Counted from the first letter of the stretch, positions 39,705 through 48,497 are shown. The stretch: DNA of 64,000 nucleotides from an uncultured Acidimicrobiales bacterium (GCA_937922785.1 CALAJQ010000007.1:124001-188000), one strand, 5' to 3'. Notes: generated by a model from the sequence alone, not told the origin. Numbers and translations: made by a program.

Positions 39705-40574
39705 CTAGGGGTTGGCTAGGAGATCCATCAGGGCCGAAGTGTCGGCCCGGTTCTTGCCTCGTACCTGTAGCTGACAGTAAAGCTGGTCAACCATGGCCGC
39801 CACCGGCAGGCTGGCGCCGATGTTGTCAGATTCGCTAAGTGCTATGCCAAGGTCCTTACGCATTAGATCGATCGCAAAACCGAAGTCATACTCTCCGGCA
39901 ACCATGGTGTCTCCGCGATTGGACAGCTGCCACGAACCGGCCGCACCTTTCCCGATTACGTCGGTCACGATGCCCATGTCTAACCCGGCGCGCACGCCAA
40001 AGTTCATGCCTTCGGCTAGTCCTTGAAGCAATCCTGCGATACAGATCTGGTTGACCATCTTGGTCAGCTGACCCGAGCCTGGACCACCTATCAGGGTTAC
40101 TGCCACCGCATAGGTTTCAATCACTTCAGACACGGCGTCGAAGTTCTCTTGAGAACCACCGCACATCACGGTCAGTTTCCCGTTCTGAGCTCCACTTTCG
40201 CCGCCCGAAACCGGAGCATCCACAAACCCGACCTCATCCGCGTCACAGACAAGTTGCATGACACGCGCTAGTTCGGCCGAGGCGGTGGTGTGATCCACAA
40301 TGACAGTGCCCGGACTGCAGCCAGCAAGTGCGCCATCATCACCAAGTACTACCGCACGAACGTCGTCGTCTGCGCCCACGATCGTGAAGACTATCGAAGC
40401 ACCAGCGGCAGCTTCGCGTGGAGTCTCAGCTTGAGAACCACCATATTCGGCAACCCACGAGTCGGCCTTTGCAACTGTCCGGTTATAGACAGTGACGTCG
40501 TGACCAGCCTTTTGCAGATGACCGGCCATGGGATAACCCATGACACCCAAACCAATGAAACCGAGCTTCGCCAT
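39705..40574 (-). CDS. NAD(P)-dependent 3-hydroxyisobutyrate dehydrogenase-family protein
   Basis: 289 residues of the beta-hydroxyacid dehydrogenase family (3-hydroxyisobutyrate, tartronate semialdehyde or related). GFIGLGVMGYPMAGHL binds NAD(P) at the N-terminus; the substrate loop is DAPVSGGESGAQNGKLTVM near 122; catalytic Lys is in GSGQLTKMVNQ near 172; the C-terminal helical domain has KDLGIAL. The second of two close ATGs (40574) has a GGAGG ribosome-binding site 7 nt upstream; the earlier one is too close to it. Divergent from DUF983. Confidence 0.88.
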   Translation of the reverse strand: MAKLGFIGLGVMGYPMAGHLQKAGHDVTVYNRTVAKADSWVAEYGGSQAETPREAAAGASIVFTIVGADDDVRAVVLGDDGALAGCSPGTVIVDHTTASAELARVMQLVCDADEVGFVDAPVSGGESGAQNGKLTVMCGGSQENFDAVSEVIETYAVAVTLIGGPGSGQLTKMVNQICIAGLLQGLAEGMNFGVRAGLDMGIVTDVIGKGAAGSWQLSNRGDTMVAGEYDFGFAIDLMRKDLGIALSESDNIGASLPVAAMVDQLYCQLQVRGKNRADTSALMDLLANP

Positions 40575-40605
40575 TTTCATACCTCCGTTGAGGCAGGATA
40601 GTGAG

Positions 40606-40995
40606 GTGAAGCAACCGAAGTTGTTCAAAATGCTTTCTCGAGGCGCATTCAAGAAATGCCCAGCGTGTGGCCAAGGGAAGCTCTTCACCAAGTTTTTTGA
40701 CCTCGCCGATGATTGTCCCCGCTGTGGGTTGCACTTTGAGCGGATTGAAGGTCACTGGATGGGCGCAATTGGTCTAAACACAATTCTGGCCTTTGCAGTC
40801 CTACTTGTTGTTGTTGCCGGTGGTCTTATCGTCACAAATGCTTCAGGCGGATGGAAGCCAATCGGCGTGGCAGTGGTTACAGCAGTAGTAGTCCCAGTTC
40901 TTTTGTCTCCAACGTGTAGAACTTTGTGGACAGCAATCGACATCGGCATGAGGCCTCTTCGTGAAGACGAGGTTGACTGGTCCAAGGTCGAGTAG
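40606..40995 (+). CDS. DUF983 membrane protein
   Basis: 129 residues. The cytosolic zinc-finger-like start CPACGQGKLF with the second pair CPRCGLHFERIEGHWMGAI matches DUF983; two membrane spans follow (LNTILAFAVLLVVVAGGLIV and IGVAVVTAVVVPVLLSP). The four Cys form a probable zinc ribbon. Function is unknown for the family. GTG at 40606 or ATG at 40630 are both possible starts. It is followed by a degenerate tandem repeat and mtr. Confidence 0.82.
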   Translation: MKQPKLFKMLSRGAFKKCPACGQGKLFTKFFDLADDCPRCGLHFERIEGHWMGAIGLNTILAFAVLLVVVAGGLIVTNASGGWKPIGVAVVTAVVVPVLLSPTCRTLWTAIDIGMRPLREDEVDWSKVE

Positions 40996-41034
40996 AGCTC
41001 GAGACAAGACACAGTAGAACTCCAGACAAGGCAG
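40991..41034 (+). repeat. Degenerate 22-bp tandem duplication at the DUF983 stop
   Basis: Units 40991-41012 and 41013-41034 agree at about 18 of 22 bases. The first contains the DUF983 stop TAG; the second repeats that TAG. It lies just before the mtr ribosome-binding site. Confidence 0.6.
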
Positions 41035-41044
41035 GAAAATTCAA

Positions 41045-42400
41045 GTGGTTGACAAATTTGATCTGATAATTGTTGGGAGTGGCTCCGGTAACTCGATCCC
41101 CGAATACTTGAGCGACTGGAACATCGCGCTTGTGGAGCGCGATGTTTTTGGCGGAACTTGTCTAAACCGGGGATGCATTCCATCCAAGATGTTTGTGCTT
41201 CCAGCTGATCTAGCGCTAGAGGCACAAGACAGCAAACGTCTGGGCATAGACACAAGCTTTGGCGGCGCTGATTGGGTAGCAATCAGAGATCGTGTCTTCG
41301 GGCGGATTGACCCCATTGCCGCCGGAGGACGCGAATATCGTGCAACTGGAACTCCCAACGTTGAACTGATCACCGAAACCGCAACATTTGTTGGCGCCGA
41401 CCGGCTTCTGGTCCGAGATCGTGAGATCACTGCACCAAACATTCTTTTGGCCGCTGGCGCCCGACCCATGATTCCCGCGATTCCAGGATTGGATTCGGTC
41501 CCATTTCACACCTCTGACACGATCATGCGTCTTGATGCACTGCCCAAGCGCCTAGGCATCATCGGGGCTGGATTTATCGCGGCAGAAATGGGCCACGTAT
41601 TCAGCGCATTCGGTTCCCAAGTTCACCTCTTCTCTCGCTCAGGAGTCATGGTGCGTGATAACGATTTCGAAATCGTCGATCGGTTTAACGCCGAATTCGG
41701 CAAGAGGGCTTCGATTCATCAAGGCGGCGCTCCGACCGGTGTGTCTGAAAAAAATGGCGTCATCACTCTGGAACACCCGAACGGAGACGTCGAAGTGGAC
41801 GTCTTGTTGGTTGCAGCCGGACGAATTCCCAACTCAGATTTGCTGGGCGCCTCAGTTGCGGGGCTTGAAATTTCCGACGGCGGCCAGATCGTCGTGGACG
41901 ACACCATGGCTACATCAGTGCCCGGCGTGTGGGCCGTCGGCGATGTGGCTAACAACTATCAGCTGAAGCACTTGGCTAACGCCGAGGCAAAGGTTGCCTT
42001 CTGGAACATCGCAAATCCAGACTCCGAGCCCAAGCGCCAAAGCTACAAGGCAGTACCGTCAGCGGTTTTCAGCAATCCCCAAATCGCACGAGTCGGGATA
42101 ACTGAACAGCAAGCAATCTCAAGCGGAGTGGCCCACAACGTCGGTAAGCGAGACTTTGGCGGCACAGCTTACGGCTGGGCTCTAGAAGACCACAGCGGAA
42201 TGGCCAAGGTCATCATCAGTTCCGAAACCGGCCTGATTCTCGGCGCTCACATCGTCGGACCTCAGGCTGCATCTCTCATCCAGCCGTTGATCCAGGCCAT
42301 GGAGTTGGGCCAAACTGCCGAACAGATAGCCAACGACGTTTTCTACATTCACCCTGCGCTTACCGAAGTTGTGGAGAACGCGCTACTCGAGGCGCTCTAA
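41045..42400 (+). CDS. mtr: Mycothione reductase
   Basis: 451 residues. It reduces mycothione (mycothiol disulfide) to mycothiol with NAD(P)H. FAD motif IIVGSGSGNSI near residue 8 (the SGSGNS form typical of Mtr), redox disulfide GGTCLNRGCIPSKMFV near 36-46, NADPH GIIGAGFIAAEMGHVFSAFG near 170, and the C-terminal FYIHPALTEVVENALL with the catalytic His-Glu pair. By eye it lines up along its whole length with M. tuberculosis Mtr (Rv2855). GTG at 41045. It marks the organism as mycothiol-based. Confidence 0.95.
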   Translation: MVDKFDLIIVGSGSGNSIPEYLSDWNIALVERDVFGGTCLNRGCIPSKMFVLPADLALEAQDSKRLGIDTSFGGADWVAIRDRVFGRIDPIAAGGREYRATGTPNVELITETATFVGADRLLVRDREITAPNILLAAGARPMIPAIPGLDSVPFHTSDTIMRLDALPKRLGIIGAGFIAAEMGHVFSAFGSQVHLFSRSGVMVRDNDFEIVDRFNAEFGKRASIHQGGAPTGVSEKNGVITLEHPNGDVEVDVLLVAAGRIPNSDLLGASVAGLEISDGGQIVVDDTMATSVPGVWAVGDVANNYQLKHLANAEAKVAFWNIANPDSEPKRQSYKAVPSAVFSNPQIARVGITEQQAISSGVAHNVGKRDFGGTAYGWALEDHSGMAKVIISSETGLILGAHIVGPQAASLIQPLIQAMELGQTAEQIANDVFYIHPALTEVVENALLEAL

Positions 42401-42458
42401 CAAATCTGGGCCTCAGTAGGTCTGTTGGCCTGTACCTAAGGGCAGCACGACTCAACAA

Positions 42459-43331
42459 GTGAGCCTCAAGCTCGGGTTAGCTGGTTCAGTGGCTGACGAT
42501 GCGCGCTTTAGCGACCTATTAAAGAACACTCCAAGTGGATGTGTAATTGTTGAAGAGGGAATTGTTTTAGGAGCAAACCTCGATTCAGTTTCGATCACCG
42601 GAATTCCCAGAAATCACCTGGTTGGGGCACCACTTGGCGAGCTTGTGGTTCCTGAGGACACGGCAATAATCAACCAGGCAATCCACGAGGCCGGCCCAGG
42701 CCTGTCGGTTAGGACCGCCCGGTTGAACCATGCTTTCAAACCAATCGAGTTCACATTCAGACGATTGTCGGACAGGCTTGTGGCAATTGGAATTCGCTCG
42801 ATGGAGACCGAGCACCAGTACTCAGCTCTGGCTAGTGGCCCGCTAACCCACGATCCGGTCACTGGCTTGCCTAACCGTCACCACTTGCTGGAGAACCTCT
42901 ACAAGAAGTTGGGATCGGGCAACCCTGACCCATTGGCCCTGATCGCTGTGTGGATCGACGAACTCTCGACCCTGAACACAGAACGAGGTGCTCGCGTGGC
43001 TGATCGAGTTTGCCGCCAGGTAGGCGAGCGAGTACTTGGCCGCCTTCGAGGCCCAGACTTGCTTGGCCGATTTGAAGACAACTGTTTCTTGGCTGTTCTT
43101 CACACCGACTCAGACCTGACGATGTTGACAGAAATCGGCGATCGCCTCCGCTCTGAGGTTGTATTCCCGGTGGAGTTTGACGGAACCCTTGTGAGTTTCA
43201 CAGCAAGCGTCATGGTTGCTTCGGTAGGCCATCAGCGGCCGTCAGTTCAGAAGGTGCTCAGTCGGCTCGACACCGTCGGCCGAAGAGCTGCTGCCAGCGG
43301 CGGAAACCGAACCGACATACTGACCCTCTGA
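42459..43331 (+). CDS. PAS-like plus degenerate GGDEF-domain protein
   Basis: 290 residues. Residues 20-105 look PAS-like (LKNTPSGCVIVEEGIVLGAN, GAPLGELVVPED). The C-terminal half (about 128-285) has the GGDEF-domain entrance DPVTGLPNRHHLLENL and layout, but the signature GG[D/E]EF is replaced by GRFEDN (in LLGRFEDNCFLAVLH). It is therefore probably inactive as a diguanylate cyclase; it could bind nucleotide or act in signalling. GTG at 42459. Gfo/Idh follows with its own promoter. Confidence 0.75.
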   Translation: MSLKLGLAGSVADDARFSDLLKNTPSGCVIVEEGIVLGANLDSVSITGIPRNHLVGAPLGELVVPEDTAIINQAIHEAGPGLSVRTARLNHAFKPIEFTFRRLSDRLVAIGIRSMETEHQYSALASGPLTHDPVTGLPNRHHLLENLYKKLGSGNPDPLALIAVWIDELSTLNTERGARVADRVCRQVGERVLGRLRGPDLLGRFEDNCFLAVLHTDSDLTMLTEIGDRLRSEVVFPVEFDGTLVSFTASVMVASVGHQRPSVQKVLSRLDTVGRRAAASGGNRTDILTL

Positions 43332-43359
43332 TTCTGGCTCGGGGTCTGGACCCTTGAGT

Positions 43360-43365
43360 TAAGGT
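43360..43365 (+). promoter_or_regulatory. -10 hexamer TAAGGT for the Gfo/Idh gene
   Basis: TAAGGT ends 6 nt before the ATG at 43372. The AAGGT core may double as a ribosome-binding site. Confidence 0.4.
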
Positions 43366-43371
43366 CAATTC

Positions 43372-44388
43372 ATGATCAAAGTTGGGTTTGTTGGAACCGG
43401 TCTAATTGCTCGATCACACGCCCGACAACTGGGCGTCGTTGACGGCGCAGCAATCGTCGCGTGTTTCGACATCGACCTCGAACGGGCAAACAGCTTTGCC
43501 GCAGAGTTTGGTGGAAGCAGGGTTGACAGCGCGTCGGCGGTAATCGAACAAAGTGATGCTGTGTACGTATGCACCTGGACCTCAGAGCATCCCGATCTAG
43601 TTGCCCAAGTTGTGGCGGCAGACAAAGCGATCTTTTGTGAGAAACCGCTGGCGACGACTCTGGGCGAGGCCCAAGCCATGACCGATGCTGTGTCAGCGGC
43701 GGGAGTAACCAACCAGGTAGGGCTGGTGTTGCGACACTCACCCGCGTTTCGCTGGCTGCAAAAGCAATCCCAAGACGATCGCTATGGCTCTCCGATGAGC
43801 CTGGTTTTCCGAGATGATCAGTACATACCGATTCAGGGCATGTACGGATCGACTTGGAGATCGGACCCCAAACGAGCTGGAGCCGGAACCCTGATTGAGC
43901 ACTCAGTCCATGATCTGGATCTGATCACTTGGATGTTGGGACCGATCGAGACTGTCAGCTGCCACATGGCCAACCATCACAAGATTGCTGGTATTGAGGA
44001 CCAGGCAACGGTCACGCTAAAGGCCCGTAACGGAGCCCATGCCGTTCTGGTTAGCGTTTGGCATGATGTGCTCTCCAGACCATCACAGCGTCGGGTCGAG
44101 CTGTTCAAGATGGGGGCAGTTTTTGGGCTTGAGGGTGATTGGAACGGTCCAGTCACAGCCGAACTGGCGCCGAAGGAGTCCCCGGTCTTGCTATCTGGTG
44201 GCGAATTGGCCGAAATGGCGCAAAGCCATGATGGGTTAAGCACAAATCCTGATGCTGAGTTCATCGCCGCAGTAGCCGAACAAAGGCAGGCCTATCCGAG
44301 TTTTGCTATCGCTCTGGAGGCACATCGAATTGTGCACGCGGCCTACCAATCAGCCGCTACCGACGGTGCACCCATTTTGCTGGGCTAG
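43372..44388 (+). CDS. Gfo/Idh/MocA-family oxidoreductase
   Basis: 338 residues. Rossmann start VGFVGTGLIARSHARQLG, VYVCTWTSEHPDLVAQV and the family EKP motif IFCEKPLATTLGEAQAM near residue 92 (Lys catalytic). GTLIEHSVHDLDLITWMLG near 180 provides the catalytic His. Acts on a sugar, inositol or other polyol with NAD(P). No sugar transporter or kinase is adjacent, so the substrate is unknown. Convergent with the LLM gene. Confidence 0.9.
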   Translation: MIKVGFVGTGLIARSHARQLGVVDGAAIVACFDIDLERANSFAAEFGGSRVDSASAVIEQSDAVYVCTWTSEHPDLVAQVVAADKAIFCEKPLATTLGEAQAMTDAVSAAGVTNQVGLVLRHSPAFRWLQKQSQDDRYGSPMSLVFRDDQYIPIQGMYGSTWRSDPKRAGAGTLIEHSVHDLDLITWMLGPIETVSCHMANHHKIAGIEDQATVTLKARNGAHAVLVSVWHDVLSRPSQRRVELFKMGAVFGLEGDWNGPVTAELAPKESPVLLSGGELAEMAQSHDGLSTNPDAEFIAAVAEQRQAYPSFAIALEAHRIVHAAYQSAATDGAPILLG

Positions 44389-44424
44389 CCGGCCGCCCCT
44401 TACCTGTGCTGCTTACTACTGTGC

Positions 44425-45264
44425 TTAGAGCAGTTCAGCAAATTGATCGAGGGTCGCCATAACCTCGTCCTCGGGACCTTGCGGCAGATTGAGAACTACT
44501 CGGCTAACGCCCATTTGTTCTACTTCCTTGATTTTGTCGGGCTCAGGTGCGATCCGGAACAGCCCTAGTTCAATCGTGGCAATATCGCGACCGATCTCAT
44601 CGCAGGCGATCTGGATATTCTTCATGCCCTCGGGAATCTGCTGAGAGCTGAGGGGCATCCAGCCGTCGCAGAACTCGGCAATGTGAGCTGCTGTCTTTGG
44701 CCCCGCTGCTCCGCCCAAGATTACCGGTGGGTGAGGATCAGACTTTGGCTTCGGCCAAGCCCAACTGGGCTCCAGGTTGATGTGGTCACCGCTAAAGGAA
44801 GCTTCCTCTTTGGTCCACATTTCTTTCACCGCCAAGACACTTTCTCGCATACGGTCGCGACGTTCGGTATAGGCGACGCCGTGAGTAGCCAGTTCTTCCT
44901 TGTTCCAGCCATAGCCAATGCCGAACAGCAACCGCCCTTCGCTCATGTAATCCACCGACGCAGCTGCCTTGGCAGTCCATACTGGATCTCGTTGAGCCAA
45001 CAATGTGATCCCGGTGCCCAGCTTGATCTTGTCTGTGACAGCAGCAACTGCACCCAGGGCTACAAACTGCTCGTGGGTGCGGGCGTAAAACTCGGGCAGG
45101 GGAGCGGCACCTTGACGACCGCCCCATGGCGTCTGTCGAGAAATCGGAATATGAGAGTGTTCAGGGAACCACAAGGACTCAAACCCTCGGGCTTCAGCCT
45201 CAACCCCCAGCTTTGTGGGCTGAATGGTCTGATCGGTTGGGAAAATCATCACGCCTAGATCCAT
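44425..45264 (-). CDS. LLM-class oxidoreductase, probably F420-dependent
   Basis: 279 residues of the bacterial luciferase-like monooxygenase fold (TIM barrel). The start MDLGVMIFPTDQTIQPTKLGVEAEARGFESLWFPEHSHIP and the later KIKLGTGITLLAQRDPVWTAKAAASVDYMSEGRLLFGIGYGW fit the TIGR03619-type F420 group common in actinobacteria. It transfers hydride between F420 and an organic substrate; substrate unknown. TAAATT ends 6 nt before ATG 45264. F420 use is an inference from the subgroup and from fbiC at 21-23 kb. Confidence 0.88.
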   Translation of the reverse strand: MDLGVMIFPTDQTIQPTKLGVEAEARGFESLWFPEHSHIPISRQTPWGGRQGAAPLPEFYARTHEQFVALGAVAAVTDKIKLGTGITLLAQRDPVWTAKAAASVDYMSEGRLLFGIGYGWNKEELATHGVAYTERRDRMRESVLAVKEMWTKEEASFSGDHINLEPSWAWPKPKSDPHPPVILGGAAGPKTAAHIAEFCDGWMPLSSQQIPEGMKNIQIACDEIGRDIATIELGLFRIAPEPDKIKEVEQMGVSRVVLNLPQGPEDEVMATLDQFAELL

Positions 45265-45270
45265 CTGATG

Positions 45271-45276
45271 AATTTA
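45271..45276 (-). promoter_or_regulatory. -10 hexamer TAAATT for the LLM gene
   Basis: On the minus strand TAAATT ends 6 nt before the ATG at 45264. Confidence 0.5.
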
Positions 45277-45293
45277 GATGGCAAACTCTCTAT

Positions 45294-46760
45294 GTGCGGC
45301 ATTGGCGACTAGCGATAGCAATTCTGGTCGGAGTATTGACCGCTTCCCCGGCCAGTGCGGCCCCGGTTTTCTACGCCGAGGACCAACCGGCGGGTCTGGC
45401 CGACATTCCTGTTGAGCTGACCGGCCTTGGCTCAACGATCTCAGTAGACGGACAGAACATAGTGGTCGGCGGCGAGATGGGTTTCGCAGAAATCAGCGCC
45501 ACTGTTTTGGACGCAGAAACTTTTGAGCCCATTGGAACCGTGTCGGCGACCACGTCGATAGCGGTTGGAGACGGACGTCTGGCCACGGTCTCTGTCGAAT
45601 CAGCCGACGCGGACAGCGGCAGCCACGTTCTCAAGGTTTATGAGACGAACAACGGTGAGGTTCTCGAGCTGGCTTCCACCTCGATAGCCGCCAGTAAAGA
45701 CTTCGACCGGCTGGGCACCGAGATCGCGATCGGAACGAACTTCGTTGCGGTTGTTGAAGGTGGCCAGGGCCCCGAGCCCGACGAAGTACGAGTCTTCGCC
45801 ATATCCGATGACGCGGCGCCAACTCTCACCGAGGTGCGCACGATTGCCTCTGGCCTTTCAAACACCCACATTAGTATCAGTGGCTCAAGCCTGGTGCTTA
45901 GTGGCGTGCCGCCCCTGGGCAATGTGGGGCATCTGGTCATCTATGACCTGGACGATGGCAGCGAGTTGGACCGGCTCAACAATGTTGGCGGCGGACCTGT
46001 CGTGATGAGCGACGGCGTTCTGTATGTGCAACGAAATCAGTTTTTTGTGCAACCTGATGGAACATGGACAATGGTGGAATTTTCAGGCGACAGCTTGGGC
46101 GACTCACATGGACTCCCGGGGTCTGGGAGCTCGCTGGCTGCAAGCGAAGACCTAGTCCTAATCGGTGATTCAATTCGCAACCAGGTACTAGTGCTAGAGG
46201 CAACTCCTGACCAGGACTGGCCCTTCCGGTTTACTCAGGCGATCCGCAACCCACAGAAACGCTCAGCGGATCAGTTCGGCGCTGCCGTTGCTCTAATTGA
46301 TGGTCAGGCTTTGGTGGGCGTGCCTGCAGTATCAACTGGGGATCTAGTCTTGCGGGGCGCAGTTATGGCCTACCAAGTTGACGACGGACCTATCGGTTGC
46401 ACAATCGTTGGCACACCCGGAGATGATGAAAAGCTCACCGGAACAATCTTGCGAGACACTATGTGTGGACTTGGCGGCAATGACCGAATTCTCGGGTTCG
46501 CAGGCGACGACATTATCCACGGCGGGCCGGGCGACGATGCGATTCTTGGCAATGCCGGAGACGACATACTCTTTGGCAACGAAGGCGACGACATCCTCAA
46601 CGGAGGTGACGACGACGATCTTTTGGTAGGTGCTGAGGGTGATGACACCGGAAATGGTGGCGCCGGCGATGACACGTTTGTCGGAGGTCCTGGACGGGAC
46701 AAGGGCAACGGTGGCGAGGGCAACAACACCTGCGACGCCGAGCAGCGCTTTCTGTGTTAG
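45294..46760 (+). CDS. Secreted beta-propeller-like protein with RTX calcium repeats
   Basis: 488 residues. Signal peptide (WRLAIAILVGVLTASPASA). Residues 25-380 show repeated beta strands (VDGQNIVVGG, ALIDGQALVGVP and similar) like FG-GAP/propeller repeats. The C-terminal about 100 residues carry RTX nonapeptides: GLGGNDRILGFAGDD, GGPGDDAILG, GNAGDDILFG, GNEGDDILNGG, GGAGDDTFVGG, which bind Ca2+ and fold outside the cell. The GTG at 45294 is used because the longer frame (from 45126) runs antisense through the LLM gene. Last residue is Cys, with another seven residues before it. Role: surface or matrix protein; type I secretion genes are not seen here. Confidence 0.78.
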   Translation: MRHWRLAIAILVGVLTASPASAAPVFYAEDQPAGLADIPVELTGLGSTISVDGQNIVVGGEMGFAEISATVLDAETFEPIGTVSATTSIAVGDGRLATVSVESADADSGSHVLKVYETNNGEVLELASTSIAASKDFDRLGTEIAIGTNFVAVVEGGQGPEPDEVRVFAISDDAAPTLTEVRTIASGLSNTHISISGSSLVLSGVPPLGNVGHLVIYDLDDGSELDRLNNVGGGPVVMSDGVLYVQRNQFFVQPDGTWTMVEFSGDSLGDSHGLPGSGSSLAASEDLVLIGDSIRNQVLVLEATPDQDWPFRFTQAIRNPQKRSADQFGAAVALIDGQALVGVPAVSTGDLVLRGAVMAYQVDDGPIGCTIVGTPGDDEKLTGTILRDTMCGLGGNDRILGFAGDDIIHGGPGDDAILGNAGDDILFGNEGDDILNGGDDDDLLVGAEGDDTGNGGAGDDTFVGGPGRDKGNGGEGNNTCDAEQRFLC

Positions 46761-46763
46761 CCG

Positions 46764-46812
46764 GTTCTATCTAGTCAGTTCTATCTGGTCAGTTCTATCT
46801 AGTCAGATCTCT
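46764..46812. repeat. Tandem 14-bp repeats after the RTX gene
   Basis: GTTCTATCTAGTCA (46764-46777), GTTCTATCTGGTCA (46778-46791), GTTCTATCTAGTCA (46792-46805), then a partial fourth unit. It fills the space between the RTX stop and the opposite DnaJ-like stop. Confidence 0.85.
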
Positions 46813-46816
46813 CTAG

Positions 46817-47548
46817 CTAGCGATTTAGTGCGTTCGCGACCTGCGGATTACCGCCAAGCGCTTCAGTGAGCTGGCTTGGCAGTTCGTGAGCCAGGATGTC
46901 CCACATTCGATCCAATAGCTCTGCGGTCATAAGCAATTCTGGTGTGACTGAGTGAGAAGCGTCACGTCGAATCTGATCCGCCAGACTTCTGATTCCCACA
47001 AGGGTCGCAGCGACACCAAGGTCAAGTGGGGCTGTACCCCCAGCCCGAGCGGCCCGAACTCTTGGCTCAGTGTCGCGCATCAATTCGGTCACAATTGTTC
47101 CGGCTAACCGGTCATAGATCTCTCGCGTGGCTCTCGGCCTGCTCAGCAACAACGTTTGAGTTGCGCTGCGCCCTGCCAAGGTTGCCAACCGGCCGATCTG
47201 AGCCCGGACGCCGGCAACCCAAGCGTTACGTCTAGACCGGGCCGATGCTGGAGGGGGCTGGGGGACAAACTCAGGCGGCTGGGCTCTTGGGACAGGTCCA
47301 GTCCTGACTCTTGTGTTGCCAGCTATTGAGGGCTGATGCTCCGCCAGCGTTTGGTCATAACGGTGACGTCGAATTGGATCAGACAGAATGCGCCACGCAT
47401 CGTTGACTTGGGCCATTGATCGGCCGCCATCAACCTCGCCTACGACGTCGGGATGAGAGGAACGAGCCATGGCGCGATAAGCAGCACGAAGCTCGGAAGG
47501 ACTGGCCGTTGGGTCCACCCCCAACACTGCATACAACGACTGCGCCAT
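46817..47548 (-). CDS. DnaJ-domain protein
   Basis: 243 residues. The J-domain (about 1-65) is intact with HPD in YRAMARSSHPDVVG, and YAVLGVDPTASPSELRAAYR before it, so it could stimulate a DnaK-type ATPase. The rest is not a zinc-finger or client domain of DnaJ: a Pro-rich linker (PRAQPPEFVPQPPPASARS) and a helical C-terminus of about 125 residues (LATLAGRSATQTLLL, VTELMRDTEPRVRAARAG). A specialised co-chaperone or membrane-associated factor is likely. ATG at 47548 (CAGAAT 7 nt upstream as a weak -10) rather than the 12-codon extension. Confidence 0.85.
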   Translation of the reverse strand: MAQSLYAVLGVDPTASPSELRAAYRAMARSSHPDVVGEVDGGRSMAQVNDAWRILSDPIRRHRYDQTLAEHQPSIAGNTRVRTGPVPRAQPPEFVPQPPPASARSRRNAWVAGVRAQIGRLATLAGRSATQTLLLSRPRATREIYDRLAGTIVTELMRDTEPRVRAARAGGTAPLDLGVAATLVGIRSLADQIRRDASHSVTPELLMTAELLDRMWDILAHELPSQLTEALGGNPQVANALNR

Positions 47549-47589
47549 CGATCTCATTCTGGCCCATGTTGGCCCGCTAACCACCCCGG

Positions 47590-47595
47590 CATACT
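47590..47595 (+). promoter_or_regulatory. Weak -10 hexamer CATACT
   Basis: CATACT ends 6 nt before the ATG at 47602; only the first base departs from TANNNT form. Confidence 0.3.
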
Positions 47596-47601
47596 GAACA
47601 T

Positions 47602-48495
47602 ATGCTCTTGCACATCACCACAATGCACGCTTGGAACGAAGCGAAGCAAACCGGGTGGCTCAGCACGGAATCGATTGCAGCCGAAGGATTCATCCATTGC
47701 TCCTACGACACACAAGTCTTGACGCCAGCCAACGAGCGCTATAGCGGGCGCGATGATCTACATCTACTGGTGATCGATCCGAACCTTGTAACGGCCAAGA
47801 TTGTTGTCGAGGACTCCTACGGATCAGGTAATGAGTTCCCACACATCTACGGACCGCTCAACACCGACGCTGTCAGAACAATTGTGCCCTTCCCGAGAGG
47901 CAAATCGGGTAGTTTCGAAAATGTGCCTGATATCTATTCAACGACGCCACCCCCAGCTCAACCAGATGACAAAGATTGGACGTGGGTTCTTGATCGCCCA
48001 TGCCCGGATTGCGGCGCGGATGTCGGGGCGCTTTCTCTGGTGGAGATAGCCCACTTCAACCGCAAAAGCGCAGCACGTTGGGCAAAACTGATGCAAGAAC
48101 CAGAGGACTGGGTCAGAACACGCCCTGAGCCACAAGTCTGGAGTCCACTTGAATATGCCTGCCATGTACGAGATGTCTATCGGCTGTTCGGTGAGCGACT
48201 CGACCTGATCTTGGATCAGGACAATCCGACGTTTGCTAACTGGAACCCAAACACCACTGCCACTCAGCAACGTTATGACCTCGCAGATCCAGCTACTGTT
48301 GCTGTCGAAGTTGTCGCAGCGGCGGAAGAACTTGCGGCAGAGTTTGAGCTAGTCACACCTGATCAACTGCAGCGAAAGGGCCTCCGCTCCGACGGGGCCG
48401 CCTTTACGCTGCAGACATTTGCTCGATATGAGCTTCATGACCCCGAGCACCATCTCTGGGACGTCACTGGCGAACAGTCGTTGGCAGGAGCCTGA
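47602..48495 (+). CDS. DUF952-DinB/mycothiol-type fusion protein
   Basis: 297 residues. Residues 1-110 fit DUF952: LLHITTMHAWNEAKQTGW, GFIHCSYDTQV, NERYSGRDDLHLLVID and NEFPHIYGPLN, a small ADP-ribosyl-cyclase-like or nucleotide-binding fold of unknown activity. Residues 120-297 form a DinB/MDMPI-like four-helix bundle with metal-ligand-type His in PLEYACHVRDVYRL and HDPEHHLWDV. Two CxxC-like Cys (PCPDCGADV) lie between them. The second half probably uses mycothiol; the fusion implies a joint pathway, but the reaction is unknown. The next gene starts 2 bases after its stop. Confidence 0.75.
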   Translation: MLLHITTMHAWNEAKQTGWLSTESIAAEGFIHCSYDTQVLTPANERYSGRDDLHLLVIDPNLVTAKIVVEDSYGSGNEFPHIYGPLNTDAVRTIVPFPRGKSGSFENVPDIYSTTPPPAQPDDKDWTWVLDRPCPDCGADVGALSLVEIAHFNRKSAARWAKLMQEPEDWVRTRPEPQVWSPLEYACHVRDVYRLFGERLDLILDQDNPTFANWNPNTTATQQRYDLADPATVAVEVVAAAEELAAEFELVTPDQLQRKGLRSDGAAFTLQTFARYELHDPEHHLWDVTGEQSLAGA

Positions 48496-48497
48496 TC

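Noticed and set aside
44683-45258. Plus-strand 191-residue frame inside the LLM gene
   Set aside because: Exact antisense shadow of a well-recognised oxidoreductase; no promoter, start context or family match.
46434-46740. Repeat DNA in the RTX gene as a possible CRISPR or satellite
   Set aside because: The repeats are protein-level nonapeptides with variable DNA, all in frame; there are no uniform spacers.
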